The translations under genes were made by a program, and so were the position numbers. Source: Rhodanobacter sp. FDAARGOS 1247 (GTDB lineage: Bacteria; Pseudomonadota; Gammaproteobacteria; Xanthomonadales; Rhodanobacteraceae). From it: a stretch of DNA of 64,000 bases. The first letter of the stretch is position 1. The number at the start of each line of letters is the position of its first letter. The notes under the pieces are model-generated. The model did not search any database. It was not told the DNA's origin and saw only the letters and a list, made by a program, of their open reading frames with translations. Where the stretch lies: the NCBI RefSeq assembly GCF_016889805.1, contig NZ_CP069535.1:2294001-2358000 (forward strand), in the 5' to 3' direction. Positions 8,273 through 16,504 of this stretch are shown piece by piece.

Positions 8273-9088
8273 TCAACCCGACTGCCCGCGCCGCGCATAC
8301 CCCACCGGCGAACACCCCACCAGCGCCTTGAAGTCGCGGATGAAGTGGGCCTGGTCGAAGTAACCCAGGTCCAGCGCCAGTTGCGTCCAGTCCATCGGCT
8401 TGCCCGCGTCGACGCGTTCGAGTGCTTCGTGCATGCGGTAGCGGTTGATCACCCACTTCGGGCCGATGCCCACGTACTGGTTGAACAGGCGTTGCAGGGT
8501 GCGCGGCGTGATGCTCCAGCGGGTCGCCAGGTCGTCGAGGGTGCGCAGGCTGCGGTCGATGGCGACGGCGTCCACCATCTCGCCCACGCGCAGCGCCTGC
8601 GCATCGGGTGGCGGCAGACGGGTGACCAGGAAGTCGCTGGCCAGCGACACCATGTGTTCGTCGTCCGGCGACGCCTGCGTGATCGTCGCCAGTTCGGCGG
8701 CGACGGTGCCGAACACCTGTTCCGGCGCGATCGAGCGATTGCGCAGCACGGATACCGGTTGCCGCAGGAAGCCGTGGAAACCGCCGGGGCGGAACTTCAC
8801 CCCGAACACGCCGCCGCAGCCTTCCAGCACAGTGCTGAAGCGGCCGGTGTGGATGCCGTGGATGCGGTTGCCGGCAGCCTCACATACCAGGTGCACGTTC
8901 GGGTGCGGCAGCGTTTCGCGCAGCTGCGGCGGGCCGCCCTGCAGATCCCAGCGCACGATCCAGTAATGCTGCACCACGCCGCCCAGCGCCGGCGGCGGCG
9001 CGATGCGGGCGTGGTGGAACAGGCCCGTCGACGGCGCGCCTGGCGCCGGACGCAACACGCCACGGGCCTTGCCGACGCCGCCGTTCAT
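8273..9088 (-). CDS. AraC-family transcriptional regulator
   Basis: About 271 residues. The C-terminal two-helix-turn-helix domain includes TLDDLATRWSITPRTLQRLF and LALDLGYFDQAHFIRDFKALVGCSP, a standard AraC DNA-binding domain. The N-terminal ~150 residues (QHYWIVRWDL, VHLVCEAAGNRIHGI) resemble the DUF6597-type sensor of these regulators. The ATG chosen has GGAAG upstream; a TTG five codons earlier lacks a ribosome site. It is divergent from the DUF3224 gene, its likely target. Confidence 0.82.
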   Translation of the reverse strand: MNGGVGKARGVLRPAPGAPSTGLFHHARIAPPPALGGVVQHYWIVRWDLQGGPPQLRETLPHPNVHLVCEAAGNRIHGIHTGRFSTVLEGCGGVFGVKFRPGGFHGFLRQPVSVLRNRSIAPEQVFGTVAAELATITQASPDDEHMVSLASDFLVTRLPPPDAQALRVGEMVDAVAIDRSLRTLDDLATRWSITPRTLQRLFNQYVGIGPKWVINRYRMHEALERVDAGKPMDWTQLALDLGYFDQAHFIRDFKALVGCSPVGYARRGQSG

Positions 9089-9191
9089 CCGCGTCTTCCG
9101 CAAGGGGTGGCACGCGCCTGTCGCGTTTTTACAATCATCGCGTCCCCAACCGTGCTTTCATTGTCGGCGTGACATCACCCGGGAGTCTCCC

Positions 9192-9677
9192 ATGAAAAGC
9201 GCCGCACGACTCCTGCTTGCCCTCGCCGTTTCGCTGCCTGCGGCAGCGCTCGCACAAACCCCCACGGAGCCCGTCACCATGCACGCCACCGGCCATTTCG
9301 ACGTCAAGGTTTCCCCGCAGACGCCCGACAATCCCCAGGCCAAAGCCTCGGGCCTGGCGCGACTGTCGCTGGACAAGCAGTTCCACGGCGATCTGGACGC
9401 CACCAGCCAGGGCGAGATGCTGGCCGCCGGTGACGGCAGCACGTCCGGCGCCTACGTGGCGCTGGAGACAGTCAGCGGCAAGCTGCACGGCCGCAGCGGC
9501 AGTTTCGCGCTGGTGCACCGCGCCCTGATGGTCGCTGGCACGCCGCGGGAATGGACCGTGGTGGTGGTGCCCGGCTCCGGCACCGGCGAACTGGTTGGCC
9601 TCGACGGCGCCATGACGATCACCATCGCCGACGGTCGGCACGACTACGACTTCAGCTACACCCTGCCCGCGCACTGA
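9192..9677 (+). CDS. Secreted DUF3224 protein
   Basis: 161 residues with a cleavable signal peptide ending near LAQTPTEP. The mature part, a small beta-rich domain containing HATGHFDVKVSPQ and GMTITIADGRHDYDFSY-like segments, matches the DUF3224 pattern. GGGAG precedes the ATG. It is divergent from an AraC-type regulator. No enzymatic residues are recognised and its function is unknown. Confidence 0.7.
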   Translation: MKSAARLLLALAVSLPAAALAQTPTEPVTMHATGHFDVKVSPQTPDNPQAKASGLARLSLDKQFHGDLDATSQGEMLAAGDGSTSGAYVALETVSGKLHGRSGSFALVHRALMVAGTPREWTVVVVPGSGTGELVGLDGAMTITIADGRHDYDFSYTLPAH

Positions 9678-9698
9678 GCCACGCCGCCGCGACGACAA

Positions 9699-9905
9699 TC
9701 AGGGCGTCGCGCTCAACGCGCGCATGCAGACCACGGCGATGACGGCCAGCACGGCGGCGATCGCTGCCGCCCACCCGCTCCATGCCTGCAGCCGGCGCCG
9801 GAACCGGGCCTGACGCTGCGCATCGCCGCGGAACATCTTCTGTTCGATAGACCGCCCCAGCAGCAACACGGACAGCATCACCACGATCACCACCACAACG
9901 TGCAT
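9699..9905 (-). CDS. Small membrane protein
   Basis: 68 residues with two predicted membrane helices (VVVVIVVMLSVLLLG and WAAAIAAVLAVIAVVCM) separated by a basic loop. GGGAGAG lies upstream of the ATG. It ends 21 bases from the DUF3224 stop (convergent) and starts 46 bases from the divergent FUSC gene. No family is recognised. Confidence 0.5.
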   Translation of the reverse strand: MHVVVVIVVMLSVLLLGRSIEQKMFRGDAQRQARFRRRLQAWSGWAAAIAAVLAVIAVVCMRALSATP

Positions 9906-9951
9906 CGACTCTCTCCCGCGTCACCCGCCGGCTCGACTACTCTATGCCCCG

Positions 9952-11409
9952 ATGACACCCACCGACTACACGCCGACCACGGCCCGCAACGCCTTCGACG
10001 CCACCACCTCCGCGCTCGGTCGTGCCGGACGGGAGGCGGTCGTGACCATGCTGGCGATGCTGGCCACCCTGGGCTGCGCCATGGCGATCGATGCCGAACC
10101 CGGCCCCGCCGTGCTGGCCGTGGTGTTGTGCCTGTCGTTCGCGCGCAGCCATCTGGATCGCGACCTGCGCGGCCGGCTGGAAGCGGCGGTGGCACTGCCG
10201 ATCGTCGGCCTGCTGGCGACCGCGGTGGGCATGTTGCTGCTGCACGCGCCGTGGCTGGGCGCCCTCGTCTTCGTGGCCGGCATGTTCGTGTCGATCTGGC
10301 TGCGCCGGTTTGGCCCGATGACGCGCCGCGTCGGCTCGCTGATCGCGCTGCCGTTCGTGGTGATCCTGACCACGCCGCATGTACCGAGCCAGCGACTGGG
10401 ACCGCTGATGGCGGCGCTGGTGCCGATCGTCGTGGCGCTGCTGGCGCTGGTCTGGGTGGCGGCCTTCCATGCGCTGGCGCGGCGGCTGCGCGTGCTGCCG
10501 CCCGCGCAGGCAGCGACCACCACGATCGCGATTGCGCCCGCGCATGAGAGCTCGCTGCGGCCGATCGCGAGCACGCGCATGGCCATCCAGATGGCCGTGG
10601 CGCTGGCGCTGTCGTTCGTCGTCGGCTACACCTTCTTCGCGCAGCGCTGGGCGTGGATCGTGCTGACCGCCTTCATCGTCAACAGCGGCAACCGCGGACG
10701 GCTGGATGTGGCGTACAAGAGCGTGCTGCGCGTGCTCGGCGCCGCGTTCGGCACCGTGCTGGCGCTGGGCTTCAGCGTGCACCTGGGCAGCCACGATGGC
10801 GCCACCGTCGCGCTGATCCTCGCCGCGGTGTTCTTCGGCATCTGGCTGCGTCCGCTCGGCTACGCCTGGTGGGCGCTGTTCGTCACCCTGGCGCTGGCCT
10901 TGCTGCAGGGTTTCGAAGGCCGCTCGGCCACCCATGACCTGGGGCTGCGCCTGCAGGAAATCGTGATCGGCGCGGTGATCGGCGTGGCGGCCGCCTGGCT
11001 GGTCTACCCGGTGCGTTCGCGCAACGTGCTGCGCCGGCGCATCGCCGATGCGCTGGCCGTGCTCGGCGACGCATTCGACCCGGCCACGCCGCCGCGAACG
11101 CGAGACGAGGCGCTGGCGGCGTGGGCGCAGGTCGCACAGATCGCCCCGGCATTCAGGGCCAGCCGATGGGCCGTGCGCCGAGGCGAGGCAGCGCAACCCG
11201 CGGACTGGATCGACGCCCTGCACGCCTGCATCGACCCGGCCATCGCCCTGCTGGAACAAGCCGCGGCGCCGGTGGAGGTGCGCCGAAGCATCGGCGCGGC
11301 GCGCAAGGCCCTGCGCGAACCCGAGCAGCTGCTGCCTGCGTTGCGGCAATTGCGCGACTGTCTGGATCAGGCCGCGCACGGCCGACCGGAGCACGCCGGC
11401 ACGGCCTGA
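9952..11409 (+). CDS. FUSC-family aromatic acid exporter-like membrane protein
   Basis: 485 residues. Two blocks of hydrophobic helices (about residues 30-180 and 205-350) are separated and followed by soluble segments, the duplicated organisation of FUSC/YccS/AaeB-type proteins. SLRPIASTRMAIQMAVALALSF and FIVNSGNRGRLDVAYKSVLRVLGAAFGT are characteristic. Such inner-membrane proteins export aromatic carboxylic acids or fusaric-acid-like compounds. The usual membrane-fusion partner is absent. The OmpA gene follows 77 bases downstream. Confidence 0.75.
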   Translation: MTPTDYTPTTARNAFDATTSALGRAGREAVVTMLAMLATLGCAMAIDAEPGPAVLAVVLCLSFARSHLDRDLRGRLEAAVALPIVGLLATAVGMLLLHAPWLGALVFVAGMFVSIWLRRFGPMTRRVGSLIALPFVVILTTPHVPSQRLGPLMAALVPIVVALLALVWVAAFHALARRLRVLPPAQAATTTIAIAPAHESSLRPIASTRMAIQMAVALALSFVVGYTFFAQRWAWIVLTAFIVNSGNRGRLDVAYKSVLRVLGAAFGTVLALGFSVHLGSHDGATVALILAAVFFGIWLRPLGYAWWALFVTLALALLQGFEGRSATHDLGLRLQEIVIGAVIGVAAAWLVYPVRSRNVLRRRIADALAVLGDAFDPATPPRTRDEALAAWAQVAQIAPAFRASRWAVRRGEAAQPADWIDALHACIDPAIALLEQAAAPVEVRRSIGAARKALREPEQLLPALRQLRDCLDQAAHGRPEHAGTA

Positions 11410-11486
11410 CACCGCCCTCCGCCCGGCTTCCCCTGGCCAGCCGATCGGGCGCATCATGCCGCCACCTGCCACTGCCGGTGCCCGCC

Positions 11487-12341
11487 ATGAATCGGATCGT
11501 CCGTGTCTTCATGTTCGCGCTCAGCCTTGCCCTGCCCCTGCTTGCAGTCGCTGGCGACGATATCGCCGGTTCGAAGGATCACCCCCTGCTCACCCGCTAT
11601 CCCGGCTCGTACATCAGCGAATACAGCAAGGCCTACAACGCCACCGAGTTCAAGGTCGGCAAGGGCGACAACGCCACCACGCAAACCGTGGAAGGCGACA
11701 CCACCAGCCTGCGCTATTTCTACGGCAGTCCCGAGACCCAGGCCAGCCCGCTGCAGATCATCCGCAACTACCAGAACGCGATCAGGCAGATCGGCGGCGA
11801 GGTGGTCTACGAACGCCTGCCCAGCGAGGGCGATGGCGGCGAGACCACGCTGAAGGTGCACACCGGCGGCAAAGACGTGTGGGTCAAGCTGGTGCCGGAC
11901 ATCTACGGCGCGCCCACCCAGGATTACCTGCTGGTGGTCGCCGAAGTGGCGGCGATGGCGCAGGCGGTGACCGCCAACCAGCTGCGCGACGAACTCGACA
12001 AGAACGGCTTCATCACCCTGCACGTGAACTTCGACACCGGCAAGTCGGTGCTGAAACCCGACGACCTGGCCACCATGCAGCAGGTCGCGATGATGATGAA
12101 GGCTTCGCCCGCGCTGAAGCTCCGTGTGGAAGGCCATACCGACAACGTGGGCGACGCCGCCTCCAACAAGGCGCTGTCCGAAGCCCGCGCGAACAGCGTG
12201 ATGGACGCCATCGTGCAGGCCGGCGTGCCAGCCGAGCGACTCGGCGCCGCCGGCTTCGGCCAGGAACGCCCCGTCGCCGACAACCGCAGCGAGGAAGGAC
12301 GGGCGAAAAACCGCCGCGTGGAACTGGTCAAGGCGGACTGA
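11487..12341 (+). CDS. OmpA-family peptidoglycan-binding protein
   Basis: 284 residues with a signal peptide ending near LLAVAGDD. The N-terminal ~150 residues (YPGSYISEYSKAYNATEF) form a domain seen with OmpA C-terminal modules but not functionally known. The C-terminal OmpA domain includes VNFDTGKSVLKPDD, VEGHTDNVGD, NKALSEARANSV and GQERPVADNRSEEGRAKNRRVEL, with the aspartate and arginine that hold the peptidoglycan diaminopimelate. It probably links the outer membrane to the cell wall. Confidence 0.82.
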   Translation: MNRIVRVFMFALSLALPLLAVAGDDIAGSKDHPLLTRYPGSYISEYSKAYNATEFKVGKGDNATTQTVEGDTTSLRYFYGSPETQASPLQIIRNYQNAIRQIGGEVVYERLPSEGDGGETTLKVHTGGKDVWVKLVPDIYGAPTQDYLLVVAEVAAMAQAVTANQLRDELDKNGFITLHVNFDTGKSVLKPDDLATMQQVAMMMKASPALKLRVEGHTDNVGDAASNKALSEARANSVMDAIVQAGVPAERLGAAGFGQERPVADNRSEEGRAKNRRVELVKAD

Positions 12342-12392
12342 TCAGGGCGACCAGGAGGACGTGCCCCGGCACCTGCCGGCCCGCATGTCTCA

Positions 12393-13535
12393 TCACGCCA
12401 CCCGGACGGCGTGTGTTCCCGACTCCGCCGCCAGGGCCAGCATCCGCCGCTGGATCAGTGCTTCGCTCAGTGGAAGCGCGCGATCGAGCGACTGCTCGGC
12501 CACGCACTGCGCCTCGCCGAGCAGGCGCCGGCCTTCAGCCAGATGACCTTCCAGCAGGGCGCGCAGCGCGAGGCAGCGAGGCCACAGGGCCGGTGCACTC
12601 CAGCGTGTTTTTTCCGGCAGCAAGTTGTCCATCAGGCCGGCAGCATCACGGTCCCGCATGGCCAGTGAAAACGCCAGTTCGGTGCGAATACAGGCAAGAA
12701 ATTCGGCAAGGCCGCTGCGCAATGCCGGTGTCAACCCGGCCTGCAGGTGTTCGAACCTTGTCTGCTGGGCAGCGGCCGCTTCCCACTCGCCACGGTTCTG
12801 CCGGGCCTTCAGGCGATACCACAGCGCGACCATCGGCATCGGTGCAGGCTGGGCATCCAGCATGGCCAGTTGATCCTCGGGCAAGCGGTCAGCGGTCACG
12901 CCTGCCACGGTCAGCGCAAGCAGTCTGGCGTGGGCGAACAGGGGACCGAACTCGAGCTGTCGGTTACGCCACAGCAGCAGTTGCAGGCCATCACTGGCCA
13001 GCCCGCGTGAACCGGGAACCAGGTTGGCCAACCCGGTCAACGCATTCAACAGCGCAAAGGCCAGCGCCAGCCATGCAGCCGCATGCGGCAGGCACCACCA
13101 GGCCACTGGACCAAGGATGATCGCGACCAGCAGATTCGCGCCCGGCCCTCCCGCGATCATGCGAAGGCTCTGCCCACGCAGCGGACGCGACGGATCATGG
13201 ACGGCAGTGACGTAACCGGCGGCGTGGATCTTTTGCGGCAGCGCCCAGCGAACACGCCACCCACGCTGTTGCGGCTGCAGCTCGACGCGACCGACGCGCA
13301 CGCGCAGCACGGTCATCCCGGCGTGGCGCGCCGCCACGTAATGTCCGCCCTCATGAACAAGCAAGGTCACCAGCCAGAGCGACAACGTCAGCATGAATGG
13401 CAAAAAAAGCACGCCGCCGGCATCACCCAGGGCCAGCGTGCACAGCACGATGCCGGCAAGCCACGCCATGCATGTCATCGCACCCTGCACGAACACGCCC
13501 AGCCGGTTGGCCCAACGCGCCAGGCCGACACTCAT
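12393..13535 (-). CDS. M50 (site-2 protease-like) membrane metallopeptidase
   Basis: 380 residues. After one hydrophobic segment the zinc motif HEGGH occurs in a second membrane helix at about residue 61, and NLVPGSRGLASDG provides the third-ligand aspartate around residue 210; both catalytic motifs appear intact. A soluble helical C-terminal half of about 150 residues follows. GGAGG precedes the ATG. The start overlaps the stop of a 44-codon ORF by four bases (ATGA), implying translational coupling. M50 enzymes cleave membrane-anchored regulators or peptide-pheromone precursors; which applies here is unknown. Confidence 0.75.
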   Translation of the reverse strand: MSVGLARWANRLGVFVQGAMTCMAWLAGIVLCTLALGDAGGVLFLPFMLTLSLWLVTLLVHEGGHYVAARHAGMTVLRVRVGRVELQPQQRGWRVRWALPQKIHAAGYVTAVHDPSRPLRGQSLRMIAGGPGANLLVAIILGPVAWWCLPHAAAWLALAFALLNALTGLANLVPGSRGLASDGLQLLLWRNRQLEFGPLFAHARLLALTVAGVTADRLPEDQLAMLDAQPAPMPMVALWYRLKARQNRGEWEAAAAQQTRFEHLQAGLTPALRSGLAEFLACIRTELAFSLAMRDRDAAGLMDNLLPEKTRWSAPALWPRCLALRALLEGHLAEGRRLLGEAQCVAEQSLDRALPLSEALIQRRMLALAAESGTHAVRVA

Positions 13536-13666
13536 GCGACGGCCTCCGCCACGGGAATGTCGCCCATGCCGGCGAAACCGCCGGACCGCCGCATCCCCGG
13601 GCTGCCGCATTGGAGCGATGTGTGGCATGCCGGCCACGACGGACAGACCCGTGCCTTGTGCTGCAT
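13532..13666 (-). CDS. 44-residue cysteine-containing peptide coupled to M50 peptidase
   Basis: A short ORF with a strong AGGGGG ribosome site five bases before its ATG. It has cysteines at positions 8, 14 and 20, a glycine-rich centre (RRSGGFAGMGD) and an acidic/alanine tail (PVAEAVA). Its TGA overlaps the M50 start as ATGA. No membrane helix or signal peptide is seen. The layout suggests a peptide substrate, a secreted peptide precursor or a translational leader for the protease. It is not assigned to a known family, and its coding nature rests on the ribosome site and the exact overlap. Confidence 0.5.
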   Translation of the reverse strand: MQHKARVCPSWPACHTSLQCGSPGMRRSGGFAGMGDIPVAEAVA

Positions 13667-13682
13667 GACTTCCCCCTGAAGT

Positions 13683-13850
13683 TCAGGCGTCCATCTTGCC
13701 AGCGAAACGGCGATCCGCCAAAGCGCCGCCGGCGCAGCGAAATCGGCCCGCCCAACGCTGCCACCACGGTGTGGCGAAGAACGGCGGGGCGTCGCAGGCG
13801 AGCACGAAGGTGGTGGCGACCATGCTGCTGCTCGCGTGCAGTTCGTCCAC
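13683..13850 (-). CDS. Possible 55-residue small ORF upstream of the M50 unit
   Basis: An ORF beginning GTG nine bases after the DGPF stop (alternative ATG at 13823) and ending 16 bases before the 44-codon ORF. It contains an aromatic cluster (PPFFATPWWQRW) and two cysteines. It has no convincing ribosome site. It could be a second small peptide of the same transcript or chance open frame in GC-rich DNA. Confidence 0.22.
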   Translation of the reverse strand: MDELHASSSMVATTFVLACDAPPFFATPWWQRWAGRFRCAGGALADRRFAGKMDA

Positions 13851-13859
13851 CGCGCGAGC

Positions 13860-14222
13860 TCACCGCTGCGGTGAGCAGTCCTCGTCGACCTGGCGCACTT
13901 CGCACTCGATTTCCCAGTCGCTGCCGTGCACGTCGAGGAAGCGTCGGGTCAGCGCCAGCGCCTGCTCCATCGAATCGGCCTGCAGCAGCGCGTAGCCGCC
14001 GATCACTTCCTTGGTTTCGGCGAACGGGCCGTCCGTGGTTGTCTGCCGACCCTGCGACAGGCGCACGCGCGCGCCTTCCGCCGTGGGCCGCAGGCCTGCC
14101 GTGTCCAGCAGGCTGCCGGCCGCGGTCATTTCCGCCATCAGCTTGCCCATGTCGGCCATCAGCTGCTCGCTGGGCCGCTGCCCGCTGTTCTCGTTGATCC
14201 GGATCATCGAAAGGAATCGCAT
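13860..14222 (-). CDS. DGPF-domain (YCII-related) protein
   Basis: 120 residues with the ferredoxin-like YCII fold and the signature TDGPFAETKEVIGGYALLQ. Such proteins commonly accompany ECF42-type sigma factors; their biochemical role is undefined. Two ATGs lie six bases apart: AGGAG abuts the first and is six bases from the second, so the second (MRFLSMIR) is chosen. A TGTCGA-N17-CGTC promoter lies upstream, although the sigma factor gene is 33 kb away in this window. Confidence 0.82.
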   Translation of the reverse strand: MRFLSMIRINENSGQRPSEQLMADMGKLMAEMTAAGSLLDTAGLRPTAEGARVRLSQGRQTTTDGPFAETKEVIGGYALLQADSMEQALALTRRFLDVHGSDWEIECEVRQVDEDCSPQR

Positions 14223-14277
14223 CGTCATCTCCTGTGGGAAGCTGCGGTCGCGCGGCGGACCGCGCTCCTGCCATGGC

Positions 14278-14304
14278 GACGAACGAAGCGCGACCGGATC
14301 GACA
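14278..14304 (-). promoter_or_regulatory. Putative ECF42-type promoter for DGPF gene
   Basis: On the minus strand TGTCGA, exactly 17 bases, then CGTC; the last element ends 55 bases before the DGPF start. It is identical in both elements and in spacing to the sites before the two GST genes and the DGPF gene at 50773-51117. Confidence 0.65.
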
Positions 14305-14326
14305 GACGGCCATGCTCCCCGCGGGA

Positions 14327-15382
14327 TCAGCCGCCGCAGGGCGACGTTGCGGCGACGCCGGACCCTGCGTGGAATTCGACCAGCAGCCCGAGATCCTCCC
14401 GCGTCGGCGCCAGGAAGGACGGCCCCAGCAGGCCCTGATAGCTGGCCAGCGGCTTTTCGTATCCGCGTTCGACCTGCCGCCTTGCGCTCGCGATGTCCGC
14501 CACGGCCACGCTGATCCCGAGCACTTGCGGGCCACCGCTGCGCAGCGCATCGGCAGCAATCCCCGCGCCATCCGGCTGCAACACCAGAACGCGTTTGCGA
14601 TGGATCGGCACGCAATACCCGCGCGCCCCCACCTGAACCACGCTCACCGGCGTGGCGCCGGCAAAACCCATCGCGGCCAGTTGCTGCCGGTCCGCCTCGG
14701 CGTTCGACGAAAGCAGCCAGATCGCGGACAGCTCGCGCGCGCCATCGGGATGCACGCGCGCGCTCCGCGCGTCGGCGACGCGGGTTGGCGTGGGTCTGCC
14801 TGCGGCGTAGTCGATGAAGAACAGGTTGCTCGAAAGCGGTTGGCGCTCGAACGCGAACAGCCGCCAGCGCGGTGGCGCCGCAGGGCCGTCGCCGTCGGGA
14901 TCATTCGGCGCTGCCGAGAAAATCTCCGTCGGGGCGAAGCCGCGCTGGCGCAGCGACAGGCGCTCCCGATCGAGCGTCGACGAACGCAGGCCGAAGGTAC
15001 GGGCGCCCGGGCCACCACGCAGCGCGACCTGATCCGCGCGCATGCCCGGGTCCATCCGCGCGTCCGGCCGGGTGATGCCCTCCAGCTCGACATAGCTTCC
15101 GTCGGACATCCGCACATAGCGATTGGCCACGCCGTCGGGATTGCGCCCCGGCCGGACCTGGAAACCCAGCTTGACGGTCATCACCGCGCTGACCTGGTCG
15201 ATGCTGCGCCCCCACAGCAGCACGTGGTCGATCCTGCTGGCGTCATCGGGTGACGGCGCGGCAGCGGCAGGCTGGCCCAGGCACAGGCCGGACATCAAGG
15301 CGGACAACAGGATGATCGATCGCACGGTACGCAGACTCCATCGGCTTGGTCGGGACGGGCAGGAAACGGGAGGGCTTTCCAT
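14327..15382 (-). CDS. Exported glyoxalase-like/VOC-domain protein
   Basis: About 350 residues. RIDHVLLWGRSIDQVSAVMTVKLGFQVRPG is the first VOC beta-alpha-beta unit (PF13468-type glyoxalase-like), and VLGISVAVADIASARRQVERG the second. The ATG overlaps the stop of the upstream hydrolase as TGATG, implying coupling. A GTG at 15325 with GGAG upstream is an alternative that would place a signal peptide (SIILLSALMSGLCLGQ) right at the N-terminus. VOC proteins bind metal and small molecules; the substrate is not evident. Confidence 0.65.
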   Translation of the reverse strand: MESPPVSCPSRPSRWSLRTVRSIILLSALMSGLCLGQPAAAAPSPDDASRIDHVLLWGRSIDQVSAVMTVKLGFQVRPGRNPDGVANRYVRMSDGSYVELEGITRPDARMDPGMRADQVALRGGPGARTFGLRSSTLDRERLSLRQRGFAPTEIFSAAPNDPDGDGPAAPPRWRLFAFERQPLSSNLFFIDYAAGRPTPTRVADARSARVHPDGARELSAIWLLSSNAEADRQQLAAMGFAGATPVSVVQVGARGYCVPIHRKRVLVLQPDGAGIAADALRSGGPQVLGISVAVADIASARRQVERGYEKPLASYQGLLGPSFLAPTREDLGLLVEFHAGSGVAATSPCGG

Positions 15383-16359
15383 CAGCCGATACCCCACAGG
15401 CGTCGCGCCTCTTCGGCGACGAGGTCGGGGAACTCTTCGGGAAAGAACAGCTTTGCGCCCGGCACGCGGCGAACGCCGCGCGACTGCGGGAAGGTGTGGT
15501 CCAGATACTCGGCATCCGCCAGCGCGAAGACCTGGTCGGCGGCGCCCCAGACGATGCGCACCGGTACCGCGCTGCGCCTGAGCGCGGCCTCGATGCCGGC
15601 CAGCGGATTGGGCGCCAGCGCGATGTGGAACGCCTCGTACTGCGCCCGGCGCAGCGGCGAACTCACCAGCGGCGTGACGTAATACTCGATGGTCTCGTCG
15701 GCAAGGCGGGCCGGATCACGATAGACGGCCGCGCCGAACGTCGAGCGCGCCAGCGCCTTGTCAGTGAGCCATCGGGCCGTGGCCTCGGCCAGCGTGCCCG
15801 CGCGCGCCATCCCGATCGCCGGCATCACCCCGGCCGGCGGACTGTCCGTTTCGACATCGCAGTTCGTCAGCAGCAGGCTGCGCACGCGCTCGGGATGGCG
15901 AACCAGGAACAACTGGGCCACCGCGCCGCCGCTGTCGCTGGCCACGATGTCGACCTTGCCGACCGCCAGCGCATCAAGCAGCGCGGCGAGCATGCTGGCC
16001 TGGGCATCGGCCGCCAGCGACTGCCCCGCGGGAACCTGCGTATAGCCCAGCCCCATGAAGTCCGGCGCGATGCAGCGCCGATGGGCGGACAGCCGATCGA
16101 GCGCGCCGCGCCATTGAAAGCCGTTCAACGGCGCGCCGTGCAGGAACAGCGCCGCCTCGCCCGCGCCACGCTCGACGTAGGCGATCCGGCCACAGGGCAG
16201 TTCGGCGAAACGCCGCGCCTTGCCGAATGTGGCCGCGTCGGTCGGCGGCATCGCCACGGCCGTGGCGAGCCGGGCGATGTCCGTGCGCGCCATGCACACA
16301 CCGGCGACACCGCCGGCCAACGCCGCCCCGGTCAACTGCAGGAATTGCCTGCGCTTCAT
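15382..16359 (-). CDS. Tat-exported alpha/beta hydrolase with Asp nucleophile
   Basis: 325 residues. The N-terminus MKRRQFLQLTGAALAGG is a twin-arginine signal. The core shows HGAP (oxyanion region), a nucleophile elbow ASDSGGAVAQ whose central residue aligns with the aspartate of haloalkane dehalogenases and epoxide hydrolases rather than a serine, and VWGAADQVFALADAEYLDHTF near the end. It would hydrolyse an epoxide, halide or related ester in the periplasm. The ATG has GGAG upstream. It is coupled to the VOC gene and divergent from an AraC-type regulator. Confidence 0.7.
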   Translation of the reverse strand: MKRRQFLQLTGAALAGGVAGVCMARTDIARLATAVAMPPTDAATFGKARRFAELPCGRIAYVERGAGEAALFLHGAPLNGFQWRGALDRLSAHRRCIAPDFMGLGYTQVPAGQSLAADAQASMLAALLDALAVGKVDIVASDSGGAVAQLFLVRHPERVRSLLLTNCDVETDSPPAGVMPAIGMARAGTLAEATARWLTDKALARSTFGAAVYRDPARLADETIEYYVTPLVSSPLRRAQYEAFHIALAPNPLAGIEAALRRSAVPVRIVWGAADQVFALADAEYLDHTFPQSRGVRRVPGAKLFFPEEFPDLVAEEARRLWGIG

Positions 16360-16504
16360 TCCGATCTCCTTGCCATGTGCTGCTGCACCGGGGACATGCT
16401 GACGCCTCGCCGCGGATCGGGCGCGCACAAACGGCCGCTGGCGGACACGGAAGGATGATTTTCGGCACTTGTGCAGAACCCCGCGCCGTCGCGAGGATGC
16501 GCCG

